From NCBI RefSeq assembly GCF_032118995.1, contig NC_092656.1:23084965-23148964 (forward strand): a stretch of 64,000 nucleotides of DNA, read 5' to 3'. The position numbers and the translations under genes were made by a program. The notes under the pieces are model-generated. The model did not search any database. It saw only the letters and a program-made list of their open reading frames with translations, and was not told where the DNA came from. Origin of the DNA: Asterias amurensis (taxonomy: Eukaryota; Echinodermata; Asteroidea; Forcipulatida; Asteriidae). Shown in pieces: positions 1 to 11,400 of the stretch. The stretch's first letter is position 1. Each line of letters starts with the position of its first letter.

Positions 1-90
1 GGTGGGTCGTCTCAACGATCCCAGGGAAGCACCAACCCCGGCAAGCCGGTCAGCAAACCTTACGGATCCACATACTGGGGCGCCAACTAG
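1..90 (+). CDS. C-terminal end of an unidentified protein (partial)
   Basis: Frame 1 is open from the first base to a TAG at 88-90 and encodes 29 residues rich in Gly, Ser, Gln and Pro, ending in Tyr-Gly-Ser-Thr-Tyr-Trp-Gly-Ala-Asn. Base composition here is clearly more G+C rich than the following 4 kb, which are A+T rich and full of stops, as expected for a last coding exon followed by a 3' UTR. The low-complexity tail ending in Tyr-Trp-x-x-Asn faintly recalls the tails of UBAP2/lingerer-type RNA-granule proteins, but 29 residues are too few to name the gene. It could also be a chance open frame. Confidence 0.4.
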   Translation, partial: GGSSQRSQGSTNPGKPVSKPYGSTYWGAN

Positions 91-859
91 AACCTGGTAC
101 CAGTCAATCATATATGTAACACGATCGTTCGATCATGCTCAGTCCATATTGCATCTGGACACACACATGTAGATATTGTTAACTTATCCTGTTGTATTTT
201 ATGGAAACAGAAATAGTTTGATGCATCTGCTTCATTTTCACTTTTTTTTTTTTTTAAGTACACATTTTTTTTCTGAATTATTGTTTTATTATTCGTCCCA
301 AGGCCAGAAGAAAAATTGCGTCATTTTTTGGAGCAGGCCTTGTTTTACTATTTGTGTATGTACACCACAGATTTGTTCCTAGCTTTAGTAATGGGTCATA
401 TTTGTTGTGATGCTTTGTTAGTGCGCTGTTAGTTCAGACCAAAGAATGGGGTTTTATTCTCGGTGCCAAATTATACTCTGGTCTCTACAGGGTGGAGTGA
501 AAACATAGAAGCCATTTGGTCTTTTATTCTGACACTTAACTAGACAATGAAAATAGTGTGTATTATAACGTCAAGATTTCATGTTATACAGACACTGCGA
601 TACCCGTTAGGGTTTATTGGTGCTGTTACAAGGGAACCAGCATTCTGTTTTGTGGGCCGTGGCTGGTTAAAATTATTCCCTGGCAGTGTTTTTTGCACTG
701 GTCCGATTTCATTAGACCAAGGCTGGGAACATGCCCTTTACAAGAAGTTAAGTTGTTATTTGCTACTGTCAGAAAACTTGCCAGAAAACATTATCAAATC
801 TGATAAAGTAACAAGTTGAAAGAAACATGATGGAGAGGATGTGCTTGGAAACATCAACC

Positions 860-1017
860 TTTGACCTAATCGCAAATACTCGGTAAGCCCGCGTAAGGCG
901 TGGAATGAGATGCATGCTGGTCTAGCTAGCGATCAAAGTTGATCCCTAGCTAGACCAGTATGCTTTTTATTCAACAGTTCGCACTTGCACAATGTGTATT
1001 TGCGAAAAGGTGTATTG
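860..1017. mobile_element. MITE with terminal inverted repeats, copy 1
   Basis: The ends are inverted copies of each other: the left end reads ACCTAATCGCAAATAC and the right end GTATTTGCGAAAAGGT. A second inner palindrome with TCTAGCTAG-type half sites lies near the middle. A sister copy sits at 36177-36334 with the same ends and layout, which shows it is a mobile or formerly mobile unit of about 158 bp. No coding capacity. Confidence 0.75.
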
Positions 1018-1690
1018 GCTATGGCATCACAGTGTCCTCTCAAGAGGTCCATGCAAAGATGGACAGTTGCTTCTAGGTGTTGAGGTTGGTCGACCTCGAC
1101 TATGGCGGTGTGCTAGGGGGTTAATAGTTTGGTATTGAGTATAATCATCCCATATTGTGGTATGTATGACCCTTTTTAGAACAGAAGTCCATGTCACCGG
1201 AATCATTATTTGAAATCATTGTTGTTTGCCTGAAGTTACAGAGCAAGCCAAGGATTGCCTACGCCATCAAAACATGGTCTCGTCTCGTAAACTCATCACA
1301 GTTAAAATTCATCACACATTTTAAGTTCATTTGAATTCCATTAACCAATGAAATTGTAAAGTTCTGTCATGATTCATTAACAATCAATTAAGAACTATTG
1401 TCTTCACAGACTGATTTCAAAATCCAAGTTGCTGATTTAGTTTGATTTGCGTGATGTAAAACAGTTGATCAAATATTGATTTACGTTTAAAAACTATAAG
1501 AGCAAGAGTTAGGCTTTATCAACTAAAGACAGCAAATAAGTAACTCGGCTGTCTTTAGTGCAAACCACATGTGCAGGACTGGAATGTGATCTGAGGGCAA
1601 GACCATTTTTTATTTTGCTAACGGCACTTTTTGTGGAAAATCTTGACGTCTATGAGAAACCTTTTAAAGGGGCACCAAGGCTAACACCAG

Positions 1691-1924
1691 AGCCCAATTT
1701 CATAGAGCTGCTAAGCACAAAAAATTGCTTAGCATGAAATTTCTTCTCAGGATTACCAACCGAATGTCCATTTCTTGCATATTGCTAGTTACTGGTATTC
1801 AGCTGTTGTTTTCAAATCTTGAAAATCACAAGAACATTTGGTCGGTAATCCTGTTTGTCAAGGCAAAAATTTCATGCTAAGCAAATTTTATTATTGTGCT
1901 TAGCAGCTCAATGAAATCAGGCCC
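1691..1924. mobile_element. Foldback element (TGCTAAGCA family), copy 1
   Basis: About 235 bp whose two halves are inverted copies: left arm contains CTGCTAAGCACAA, TTGCTTAGCATGAAATTT and GGATTACCAACC, and the right arm contains the reverse complements in mirrored order. A close relative lies at 38725-38968. The outermost bases (CCCAATTTCATA and TGAAATCAGGCCC) are also inverted copies. No open frame, so it is a non-autonomous foldback MITE. Confidence 0.8.
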
Positions 1925-3302
1925 AGGCAACAGAGGCCATGGTCACCATGTCATTCCAGACCTGCACATAATTTATGGGCAAACAGTCGCTTACTATTAC
2001 AATCATCTTTTCAGATTTGTACAATTCCTTATTTCCATAGGACCAATACCTTAAGAGTGAGATAAATCTCATCAGGGTTGGAATATTTGTTGAAAATATT
2101 CATTTTGAGAAAAACCAACATTTTTAGTCACTGCTTGTTGTACTGACTTAGTGGATAAATAATACCAACAGTAGATTTACAAATAAAGAACCTGGTGACT
2201 TTCTACGTGTTTGACACAGTTAGATAGTGAAAAATAGTATGTGAGAAAGCTTTTTGTGGTTTAGTAAATGTGGGTACAATTTCTATCAACCGGCTTGTTC
2301 ATAGCAGTGTAAAGCAATTGTTTTAATAAAGCCACCTCTATGCCCTTTTTTTTGTAAGCAGAAAATAAAAAATACAGTTGGTGCAAAGTTGATTGATAGA
2401 CGTTACATTTGTCGTAGAGGAGTGGAAGTTGTCGAAGGCTAGAAAATTCCACGCCTTCGCTCTCCCTTTCTTTCTCATTATTATTATAAACTTATTGTTA
2501 ATTATTCACAATATGTAAATTAGTAACCAAAAAGAAACAAAGAAGGGTCATTTTGACTTTGGCTTTAAATTAAACATTATATATTTGAGTCACATGCTTC
2601 TCAATTCAGCCATTGTGTATAGTGATAACAGAGGAACTTTAAACTGTTGTCTTTTATGGTATGTAGTTTATGATAACGCTTACTGATTGTAACATCAGCA
2701 AGTTTATGAGGTGTTTATAGACAGATATTTTTGTCTGGCTGTTTTTTCCATCTCATTTTAGTTGCCGTTGTTTATTTTTTGTTTTCAGTATTTTTTTTGT
2801 GCCTGAATAATCGGAGTGATAAACTAAAAGAAGTCGATATTTTGTCTGTAATAAATGCATAAACAAGCTTTTTTTTCTTGGATATCTTAATTGGTGTGTT
2901 GTTGGTTCATTCTTTTGGTCCTTTCACACGAGCACCACTAACCAAGGTCCTCTGTGAAGTTGTTACTGGTTGTCCGTCACTTCGTTCGTTCGTTTGCGAT
3001 TATCTGATAATTTTTGTAAACACAAGTTAACCAACATCCCTTTGTCCTTGAGGGGGTTTTGGTGTATGTCATGATTCCACTGAACTCTTATTAACTAGTG
3101 ACACTCTCTTTGATATTCCCGTTTCAAAGATCCTTGGTTATGGCACAAGTGATTTTAACATAACTGCTATTTTATGATCCTTGGTTAACAAGGACACCGC
3201 CACACAACTTGAATTTATGACCTTAGTCCCCCTCCCCTTTCCCAGCTGCCCTCCCTTCAAAAAATGGATTTGCTGTAAATGATCCTCACTTGGGCGGTCA
3301 TC

Positions 3303-3459
3303 TGGGACATTTTGGATGGATTACATGGCAGCGGACTTGCCAGGTAAAAATAATTGTTCCCGCCGGTAATGTGCGCATGCTCAGAACTAGGTACATGCAA
3401 TAACAATGAATATTTTACCTGTTATGTCTGCTGCCACCTAGCGTTCCAAAGTGTCCCAT
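3303..3459. mobile_element. Palindromic MITE (GCTAGGTGGCAGC family), copy C
   Basis: Inverted arms start at TGGGACATTTTGG and end at CCAAAGTGTCCCA, with GGCAGCGGACTTGCCAGGTAAA on the left roughly mirrored on the right. The centre carries TGTGCGCATGCTCAGAAC, shared with the other copies at 15520, 21115 and 44551. The left arm has diverged more than in the 21115 copy. Confidence 0.75.
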
Positions 3460-4608
3460 TGCCGAGTTCTGCAACCCCAAATAAAACCTTTCCTAAAATC
3501 AGTGACCAAGAATCCAGTGATGGAATCATGCTATTGAAATAGAGAAGGCATACTGCTGTTGGGATGTACTTATGATCCCCGTTACCTTCGCGTGCCTAGC
3601 TAGTCAGTCATCCACTTCCAACATTGACTTATCATTGTAATAGCTCACGCGGCAGTTTCGGATTTATCAGGAATGTCACCAAGCATTATACCATGGCCTT
3701 ATGGCCCGAGCATTTCACTACAGAACTACATGTGGTCGAGTATACTCCTTCAAATTAAACTCGCCCGATGCTAAATGGCACATGTTCATTAAACCAAAAC
3801 ATGATGTTATTGTCATCGGAACCGAAAGGGAACAATCGCGTTAAGTGAATGTCTGGTTCGGTGAATATGTCAACAACTGGCAATGAGGTACATCTCTGTA
3901 TAAATGTAGACAGCGCACTAGCACTGCAAACGATGTTTTCCCCTAAATGGGCAGAGTGCCCCTTTAAGGGTATCTGTCACACACGCAAGGATGTCGCACA
4001 GTCACTCATTAAACCTAACTGGCATGAGATGTCAAACGCTCCTGGAATTCAATGTTCAAGTTCCGATGTTTTGTTTATTTGATCACGGAGCAATTGCAAC
4101 ACTATTTGAATGCTGAGAGACTCCTCACGAAATTGAAACTTGATATCTTGTATAATGTCGTTGGTGGTGTTTGAGTAGTAAAAGCTGAACCTCCAATTTC
4201 AGAGGTCTTCGACTTTCTAAAAGAAATTGTAAAAGAAAATTTTAAAAGAAAGGTTGTATCAGTGCGATGGGACTTAACTTATTGTGGGTAGAATCACTTT
4301 GCTGGAATAGTGATTCTGCCGAGTCGTAGTAGCTTATGTTTTAAATCAATCAGAAAACATTACATATGCTTATAGCGTCAAAATCAACAGAAATAGTTCA
4401 ACGGTCCTAAAGACAGTTACATGAAATTATTAACTACTACACTTTTTGAAAAAAGACAAAACTAATCCAAAACAGTTTCATGAAAACTTGAAAACACTGC
4501 TGAGTATCAGCGATGTGATTTATGGGAAGAATGTTTAACTATTTTGTCCATAGCAGGAGAATGAGCAATCTGCAACTGACACAGCATGGAATCTTGGAAT
4601 TCTGTTAT

Positions 4609-5517
4609 TTAAAGCATAAATCCAGTGAACGACGTGAACCGTTTATCATCACTAGATATAGTCGTCCCATCGTAAACTATTTCCAACCAAACTTTGTCGC
4701 CGACGTCCAGCTCCAACACGGCCCCGCTTGTCACTTGATCTGTATCACCATTGAGGGCGCCACTCGTCGCAGTGACGACCACTCTGCCGTTGTGGACAAG
4801 ACTTACTGCAATGTCCTTAATGGCGGAGAACCTATACAGGGAAAACAGGAAGAAATGGACACCATCAAACTTGCTGGTAAAGATGCCTGTGTCACCATCG
4901 AATGTCCCGCCTACGTTGGTGATGACGTCCATTGGTGGGAATAGAATGACGTCACCAGCGTTGGCCCTGAAACTTGAAGTGCGCGTTGCGGTGAACGCCA
5001 CCTTTTGAGGAGTTCCTGAAAAGTTACCCATTTTGGACGACAACGGATCCGAAGGAGCTCCAGCCTCACCTTTGTCCCCCTTTTCACCAGGAACACCTGG
5101 GTGACCATTCCCTTTTATTTCTGTTAGCACTGTTGGTCCAGTCTGACCGGGCTGTCCTGTCTCACCCTTATCACCCTTCCGACCTTCTTGGCCCTCTCGA
5201 CCCTCCTGACCCTCGTTACCTTTCTCTCCTCTGGGTCCTGTGGGTCCAGGGACTCCTTGGACTCCTGGGTTACCCTGTGTCCTCTCAATCATCGCCCCAT
5301 CATCACCTTTCATTCCTTTAGGTCCAGCTGGTCCGGGGGCACCAGGTACTCCGTGTGTTCCAGGAACGCCCGGTACGCCCGGAACGGATGGCATCATCAG
5401 GGGAGGAGGGCAGTTAGTAAAAAAGCAGAACCTGTCGTCGTCCTTTGGAGACGAGGTTGTTGTTGCTACCATCTCTTGCACAAACAGAACGACATACAGA
5501 CTCATTTGTAACTTCAT
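4609..5517 (-). CDS. Secreted collagen-like protein with C1q domain
   Basis: Single-exon gene of about 302 residues. I place the start at the second Met (5517), because it is directly followed by a signal-peptide-like stretch (MKLQMSLYVVLFVQEM); an upstream in-frame Met at 5556 would bury that hydrophobic core 13 residues inside. After a short Cys-containing linker comes a collagen Gly-X-Y region of about 110 residues with two interruptions (around MIERTQ and TVLTEIK). The last ~135 residues are a C1q/TNF-like jelly roll, beginning VAFTATRTSSF and ending FTSFTGFML, which fits the family's usual aromatic C-terminal strand. Proteins of this family form trimers and act as soluble lectin-like or complement-like recognition molecules. 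The specific ligand cannot be read from sequence. Absence of introns could reflect retroposition or simply a compact gene; the frame is intact. Confidence 0.88.
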   Translation of the reverse strand: MKLQMSLYVVLFVQEMVATTTSSPKDDDRFCFFTNCPPPLMMPSVPGVPGVPGTHGVPGAPGPAGPKGMKGDDGAMIERTQGNPGVQGVPGPTGPRGEKGNEGQEGREGQEGRKGDKGETGQPGQTGPTVLTEIKGNGHPGVPGEKGDKGEAGAPSDPLSSKMGNFSGTPQKVAFTATRTSSFRANAGDVILFPPMDVITNVGGTFDGDTGIFTSKFDGVHFFLFSLYRFSAIKDIAVSLVHNGRVVVTATSGALNGDTDQVTSGAVLELDVGDKVWLEIVYDGTTISSDDKRFTSFTGFML

Positions 5518-5556
5518 TCTCAGGGGATTCAAATATGATGTGAAATCCCTACTCAT

Positions 5557-8395
5557 ATGGATTGCTGAACCGTTTTGCTATGCATGTCAAGCTGTAGGTT
5601 CAAACAGCAGATTCCAATGGCTTGGCTGACGGAATGCCTATGATACGACTTCCACTTATATTTCAAAATAATTCATAATTGACGCAAAACATCCCTCACA
5701 ACTTTGGCAAAATGATAACTTGCCCTTTGCCTGCTGAGGTCCCCGGTCATAATAATATTTATTGTTCTCTAAACATCTCAGAGATTAAATTCCATTGTGG
5801 ATTGCATCAACATTGTGAGAATTGTTATTTCTAAACGCCACCAAGTCCCAAGTTTATCACTCTTGAGCAAGGATACGTCATTGACTCATGATGACCCTCT
5901 CAGACATGATAAGACAATCATGAAGACATGATAAGACACATGATCAGATGTTGCTACCGTGAGGTACGTGCTAGAATTCATAAGAAGATTATACACCCCC
6001 CCCCCCCCGGCCATACACGCACACACGCATACAATGATTGGTGATCCAGTAATTCGAGGACATCTCTTTGCTCTGTCATCTTTCAGACTTTGGGTTTTAT
6101 AAGCGGCGTCACGTTGGTTCCACGAAAAGCAGTGATGGCCTTACTATAGATCCCAGCATCCTACTCAATGCTCCCAGATTGGGGGGGGGGGATTTGGAGA
6201 GGTAGCCCTCCCCCACCCCCATACTCAGAAGCCCTCTTGCCTCTCATGAGATCAAACATGCATAAACGAATGGTTGGATAGGCCAATATGACCCCCCCTC
6301 TCAAAAAAGGTCCATGCCTCACTTGCGACCCCGCCCCCTCTAATAAAATATGCGTATGTCTCAGATTAAAGACACTGGACACTATTGGTAATTGTCAAAG
6401 ACCAGTTTTCTCATTTGGTGTATCTCAACAGATGCAGAGACCTCAAAATCTAATTCCGAGGTTTCGAAATCAAATTCGTAGAAAGTTACTTTTCTCACAT
6501 TGTTTTCAACTCTCAATTACTCGTTACCAAGTAAAGGTTTTATGCTAATATTATTTTGATAATTTCCTCTGCCGTTAAACTTCGGTTAAATGATACCAAT
6601 GTGTGACCAGACTGTCTAGCTCCTTTAGGGACTGCTCACCGGGGCAACAGTGAAACATTCAGTCACTCGTGATGTGGGCAGCTGTTTGGAGGGCAGCTAG
6701 CTCAACACTCACTGGCTGGAAAATTATTTTAAACTAGAGGTTAACTACAGGTAAAAATACAAATTTCGAAATGATTCGTACATCCTGCGAAAAATCCTCA
6801 ACATATTTGAGGTTTTCTCATACTTTGTGTCTATAAAAATATATTTTAACCAGAAAAGAAAGAGAAAAAAGAACCACTGTGTGAATATGATTAATTATGC
6901 GGAACTAAATATTGCGGGTTGATTTAAGTATTGATAACTTATGATAAATTATAAGTAAACTTCGAAAAGTAAACTTCAACCAAAACTTGGTTTTCCGGTT
7001 TGATCAAGTAATTTATATCAGTATTGTGTACAAACTAATAGATGATGGGTAACCATGAAATAGTGCAAACACAGCTAGTCAATGTTATCTCACAACCTCA
7101 CAAGTAGACGCCAACTTCACTGAGTAAAGCTAACTGAGGCTGGGAGAGAGGGATAAGTTTGGATTATTCAGGTCTGTTCAACAAACCCCCCTTAAGAGAA
7201 TGGTGCAGTCCACTTTGTTACCGAGTGACGCGTTCATAGACGTACGACTGCCTCGCGCCCGGTCATTTCATTTGAGCTCATAGGGGGGTTTGTTGGTGAG
7301 CAACAAACTCTTAAATTTCTGCATTGGTTCTGGTTGTAGCATTGAGCAAGGAGCATGAATAATCAAGTTGTGCCAGCTCAGTGGTACACCATTGAAACAA
7401 CACAACCACGCTGTTTTATTCAAGGCAACCGTTTATTATTTACACTGATGGTAATTATTTTTATATAAGACAATGCAAGTTTACAATTATTTTTGGAGGA
7501 CACCAAATTGTTAACAGATGATGAAGCCGTGAATATATTTATTACACGACCCAGCCTGATATGCATTTTATAGAGTAAATATTTTAAAAAATCTTTTAGA
7601 CATGAGAGCAGCAGTCCCATGTTTATTCCTTGGACACCGTGGCATTTTTACCACAACTCAACCCTTGATTATGCACACACAGGTTTTGTGATTGTATTGT
7701 GATTATTTCGGGTAGACTACTGCTTTTTAATCCACTCAGCGTTTGTTGCCCGTGGGTGCGCAAACAGAGTCGTGTACATTCGCAGCTAAGCACCGACCCA
7801 TTGTGGCAGTGTATAGCACAACAGTATACCGTCCGTGTGTGATGCACAATTAAAATACGACCAGTGTTCTTGGGTCAAACTGCCAGTTAATCCCCGGGAG
7901 TAGTGTAGTCATTTTGCCGGTACTGACTGGCTGCAGACAGTGGACACATGCTACCGCAAGTTTTTGCTGCTGGAACAACCATTCTCACAATTATGCCAGG
8001 TAATTTGTGTGGAATTTGACGTCTTTTGGATCAATACACGGACAGGAGTTGAGAGTTTTCTCTACATTTATGCAGCTGTTTATAAGCACAGTGTACACTC
8101 TTACTCTAGACTGACCCTCAAAATGTGCTTGAGCAACTTCTAGTGAAGTTATAATGTGTATGTGATTGTAAAGTTAAATCCTTACAAGTCTGCTGGACGT
8201 GGATGTGATGTATGTAATGTTCTCAACAGATCTACGGTTCGGGAATTTCCCAATCCCTTTCTCTGGAGCATTTATTTCGTCTTGTACATACTGAGCAAGG
8301 ATATATTGAAGTCGTTCCTCATCGTGCGCGAGGTTGATCTTGAACGGGAGAAAGAGCTTCTAGCGGGCCACGGAGGGGGAGTCCGTGGGTGAAAA
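5557..8395. other. Intergenic region upstream of the C1q and RASL12-like genes
   Basis: The C1q gene (-) and the RASL12-like gene (+) diverge from here. Contents: poly-C at about 5995-6008, poly-G at about 6181-6190, a TTAA-type MITE fragment (6370-6574), and a small inverted pair CAACAAACCCCCC (7179) / GGGGGGTTTGTTG (7283). The last few hundred bases before 8396 are the likely promoter and 5' UTR of the RASL12-like gene; I see no clear TATA box. Open frames here are short and unlike known proteins. Confidence 0.5.
6370..6574 (+). mobile_element. TTAA MITE, internally deleted copy (M1)
   Basis: Starts right after TTAA with AGACACTGGACACTATTGG and ends in a degenerate right terminus just before another TTAA. 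It keeps the left end, the core around CTCGAAATC-like sequence and the right part (TTACTCGTTACCAAGTAA), but it is about 170 bp shorter than the full copies at 12066 and 59442. Confidence 0.8.
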
Positions 8396-8498
8396 ATGTC
8401 ATATCGTCCCGTCAGGAATCGGAGCAGCGGAGCCTCGGGGATGATTGTCCCGGAATATAAAATCGCTCTGCTTGGTAGTCTCGGGGTTGGCAAATCAG
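8396..8498 (+). CDS. RASL12: RASL12-like exon 1 (start, P-loop)
   Basis: ATG at 8396 in a good context (AAAAATGT). Encodes 34 residues ending in the P-loop Gly-Val-Gly-Lys-Ser; the next codon is split after one base. Donor is G|GTAAGG. Confidence 0.88.
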
Positions 8499-11400
8499 GT
8501 AAGGACAAGGAATTAACTTTGTTTAATTCATGAAATTGGTGTTTGATGTGAATAAGGATGCCCCCAATTTTGAGATTTAGTTAAAAGTCTTATTTAATAT
8601 TATTATAATATCACTATCTGACATTGGTAAAATGTCAAAATCAAAGACCAGTATCTGACTGACCATCTTGCTGTATGAGGATGTAACCCAGCATAACATG
8701 CTACATGAAATAACAAACATGTAAACACTTACTTCGGCTCAATTAGTCTCTGAAATTTGAGTCTCAAGAAATTGTGGGGCAAAAAAACTTTATATTATTT
8801 CGGGCAAAAATATTTCCGGGGATGTTTTCCACACCATTACCACCTTCATATGTGCAAATCTGAGAACATTTATATGATCCAATCTTTACCAAGCAATGTT
8901 GTGCACGTCCTTATGGGAGATGCGGGCTGAATTTGTCGCCCCACCCCTACTCCTATATAGAGGGGTATAAATGACTGGTTCGTTCCTCTTCACGGAGACA
9001 ATTAGTAAAACGATGAGTTCTATGGGGTATTATCCAAACTCTAGACCCAGTAACTGGGGCTCTGTACTCATGATTAGGCCCACAGAGCCCCTTACTTGGT
9101 CCCCCCCCCCCCCACCATCCCTACCTCAAACAGTGTCCCAACTAAAGCTGAATGCACGAGTAAAATGGTAGAACTACAAAGAAGGATAGAGCTTCATCTT
9201 CAACCAATCTACGGATTTACCCTAGCCCCATTATTAGCATCGATTCCCTGCAGACTCCTTCTGATTCTAAATAATGCCATTGGCCTACTCCTGAGGGAAA
9301 ACGAAGCACAGAGTATTTAATGGGGCTGCAAGGTAGACTAAGAAAAGATGTATACTGTGTGAGTGTGATCATCTTGCTCTATGGTGTGATATACAATCTA
9401 ATGAATATACGGTCGCTGATCTGTTCCCCCTTACCGGTCCCGTCCGCAATTTCTATTTGTAGTATAGAATTACCATCCTCAAAAATGTCCTGACTTTCTT
9501 TTTAAGGATTCCCTTTTTTAGTTAGATAAAACAAATCCCCTTCAAAAGCACTACGACAGTGTCAAATTGTATGTAACAAAATTGCTCTCCGCACTCCCAT
9601 CAACTTTTTCAGTTGTTGGAAAATGCAAAGAGTAAGAATTGACCGAATCTGTTTTTATTTTGAACCTTAGAGGTGAAAGCGATGAAATTCTGTACCGTGT
9701 GTTGTATACGGACACCGTTTGTACTGCTTTAATGACATCCATAATTATTTTTCGTGACGACTGTCGATGTCGGACTAATGATCGTCCGATGCCGAATCGA
9801 TTGTTAGACCGTACACAGGGAGAGCGTCTGAAAGTCTGTTTTAGCCCACAAAGACCTGGGTGTGCTCCGTTAAAAAAAATGTGTGTTCCTGAAAAGGTAA
9901 ACCTTCATCTTTCAATCCGTAGGCAGTGAACAATACACAATGCAGACTTTTGACAAATAATAGCAGAAATGTTGAACAACCATTGATTGTTATACCTTTT
10001 GTCATGTACCCAGACGAGTTTGTACTTTAAGCATTGTGTCTGGTGCCCACGCGTTGAAATTGTACTTTTACATGCACCCCTAGGCATTCGCACAACACAT
10101 GTAGTCATCACCGTACTCCTAAATATTGGTATAATGTGTAAATCCCTGCTTTTATAGCCCTCTGAGAACCCAGGATTGACTACCCAAGCAAAGCCCAAGC
10201 TTTTGGATTGTTGTTTCAGGATCTCCTCTGGTGCAAAACGTTAACAAGACAGTCGTACCTGTGTCCTTACTCTATGCTCAAATCGAAAGTAAAACATGAG
10301 ATTCATAAACAGTTTGCATCGTTTTTATTGACGTCTATAAAGTTGTTTTTGACTATGACTTGAAATTACAAGGTTTTGGGTTCGAAACTGGCCAAGCTAA
10401 CCGCTTATTTCACCAATAAGTATTTGCGTCTTTGCTTCAATTCATAACCAAACCAAACTGTTTATGAGAGAGATTGGCTGTTGCCAACTTGGCGTTTACA
10501 TTGCCTTGTTGGGAGGAGCTTTGCAGAGTTACTCATATTGGGAAGACAATCCGGAAGAAGAAGAAGCAAAGTATATTTTTTACACTCCGTACCATCAGTC
10601 TGCTCCGTACAGCCACAATCATTCATGGGTACACAATATTAAAACCACCAAATGAACAACATACATATATTCGTCATTTCAGAGGGAGCCTTTTTCACAA
10701 TGTTTTATACTACCAAAATCTCCCCATTACTCGTTAGCAAGAGTACGGTTTTATGCTAATAATTATTTTAAGTAATTACCAATAGTGTCCCCTGTCTTTA
10801 AATAACATTGAGATAACTGCTATATCAGTGGTTTTCAAACTATAACATTGAGATAACTGCTATATCAGTGGCTTTCAAACTGTTGTTCTTTAAACATTTT
10901 CTATTTGTTTATTTACATAATTTGTTACGGTTAAAATTCACGGTCTGAGATTAACCTTCGAATTGTTGTTACAACCCTCGGCATCAACCCACTCTCAAAA
11001 ACCCCATCATCACCTGGACTTCATCCACTCCAGTGTTTACCTCTCAAAACGTCTTCTAATTTTAACCTGTGCCTGGGACCACGGACGATGTCTTTTCATC
11101 ACCTACATTCCCAAGCCGCTCTCTTCATTGTTAGCACATTCCAAGACTGCTCTTGTTGACAGTCGCTGATGACACCAAGTAGCTAAGTGGTCCAGAGCAA
11201 ACACGTTTTAATGAGCAAAAAAACATGAACAAAACACTGGTTTACCAACACGGTATACCTAAACCACGTTCATAATAGCGTTCCTGAAATGGGGTTTTGT
11301 TGCTCACGAAGATCTAACACAGATAGGACACGTTGCTTATGGCTGTCTGCTGCAGGATATTTCTTGCTGGTCTTAAACTTACATTCCCCATAACTTTAAC

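Larger units (their letters stand above)
91..4608. other. Non-coding stretch, possible 3' UTR then intergenic
   Basis: No convincing coding exon. If 1-90 is a real C-terminus, the start of this stretch is its 3' UTR; AATAAA polyadenylation signals on the + strand occur at 2182, 2325 and 2850. The rest holds three foldback elements listed separately (860-1017, 1691-1924, 3303-3459) and A+T-rich sequence in which I see nothing else. Confidence 0.5.

Noticed and set aside
4522..4944. 140-codon + strand frame opposite the C1q gene
   Set aside because: It is the complementary shadow of a well supported C1q coding frame.
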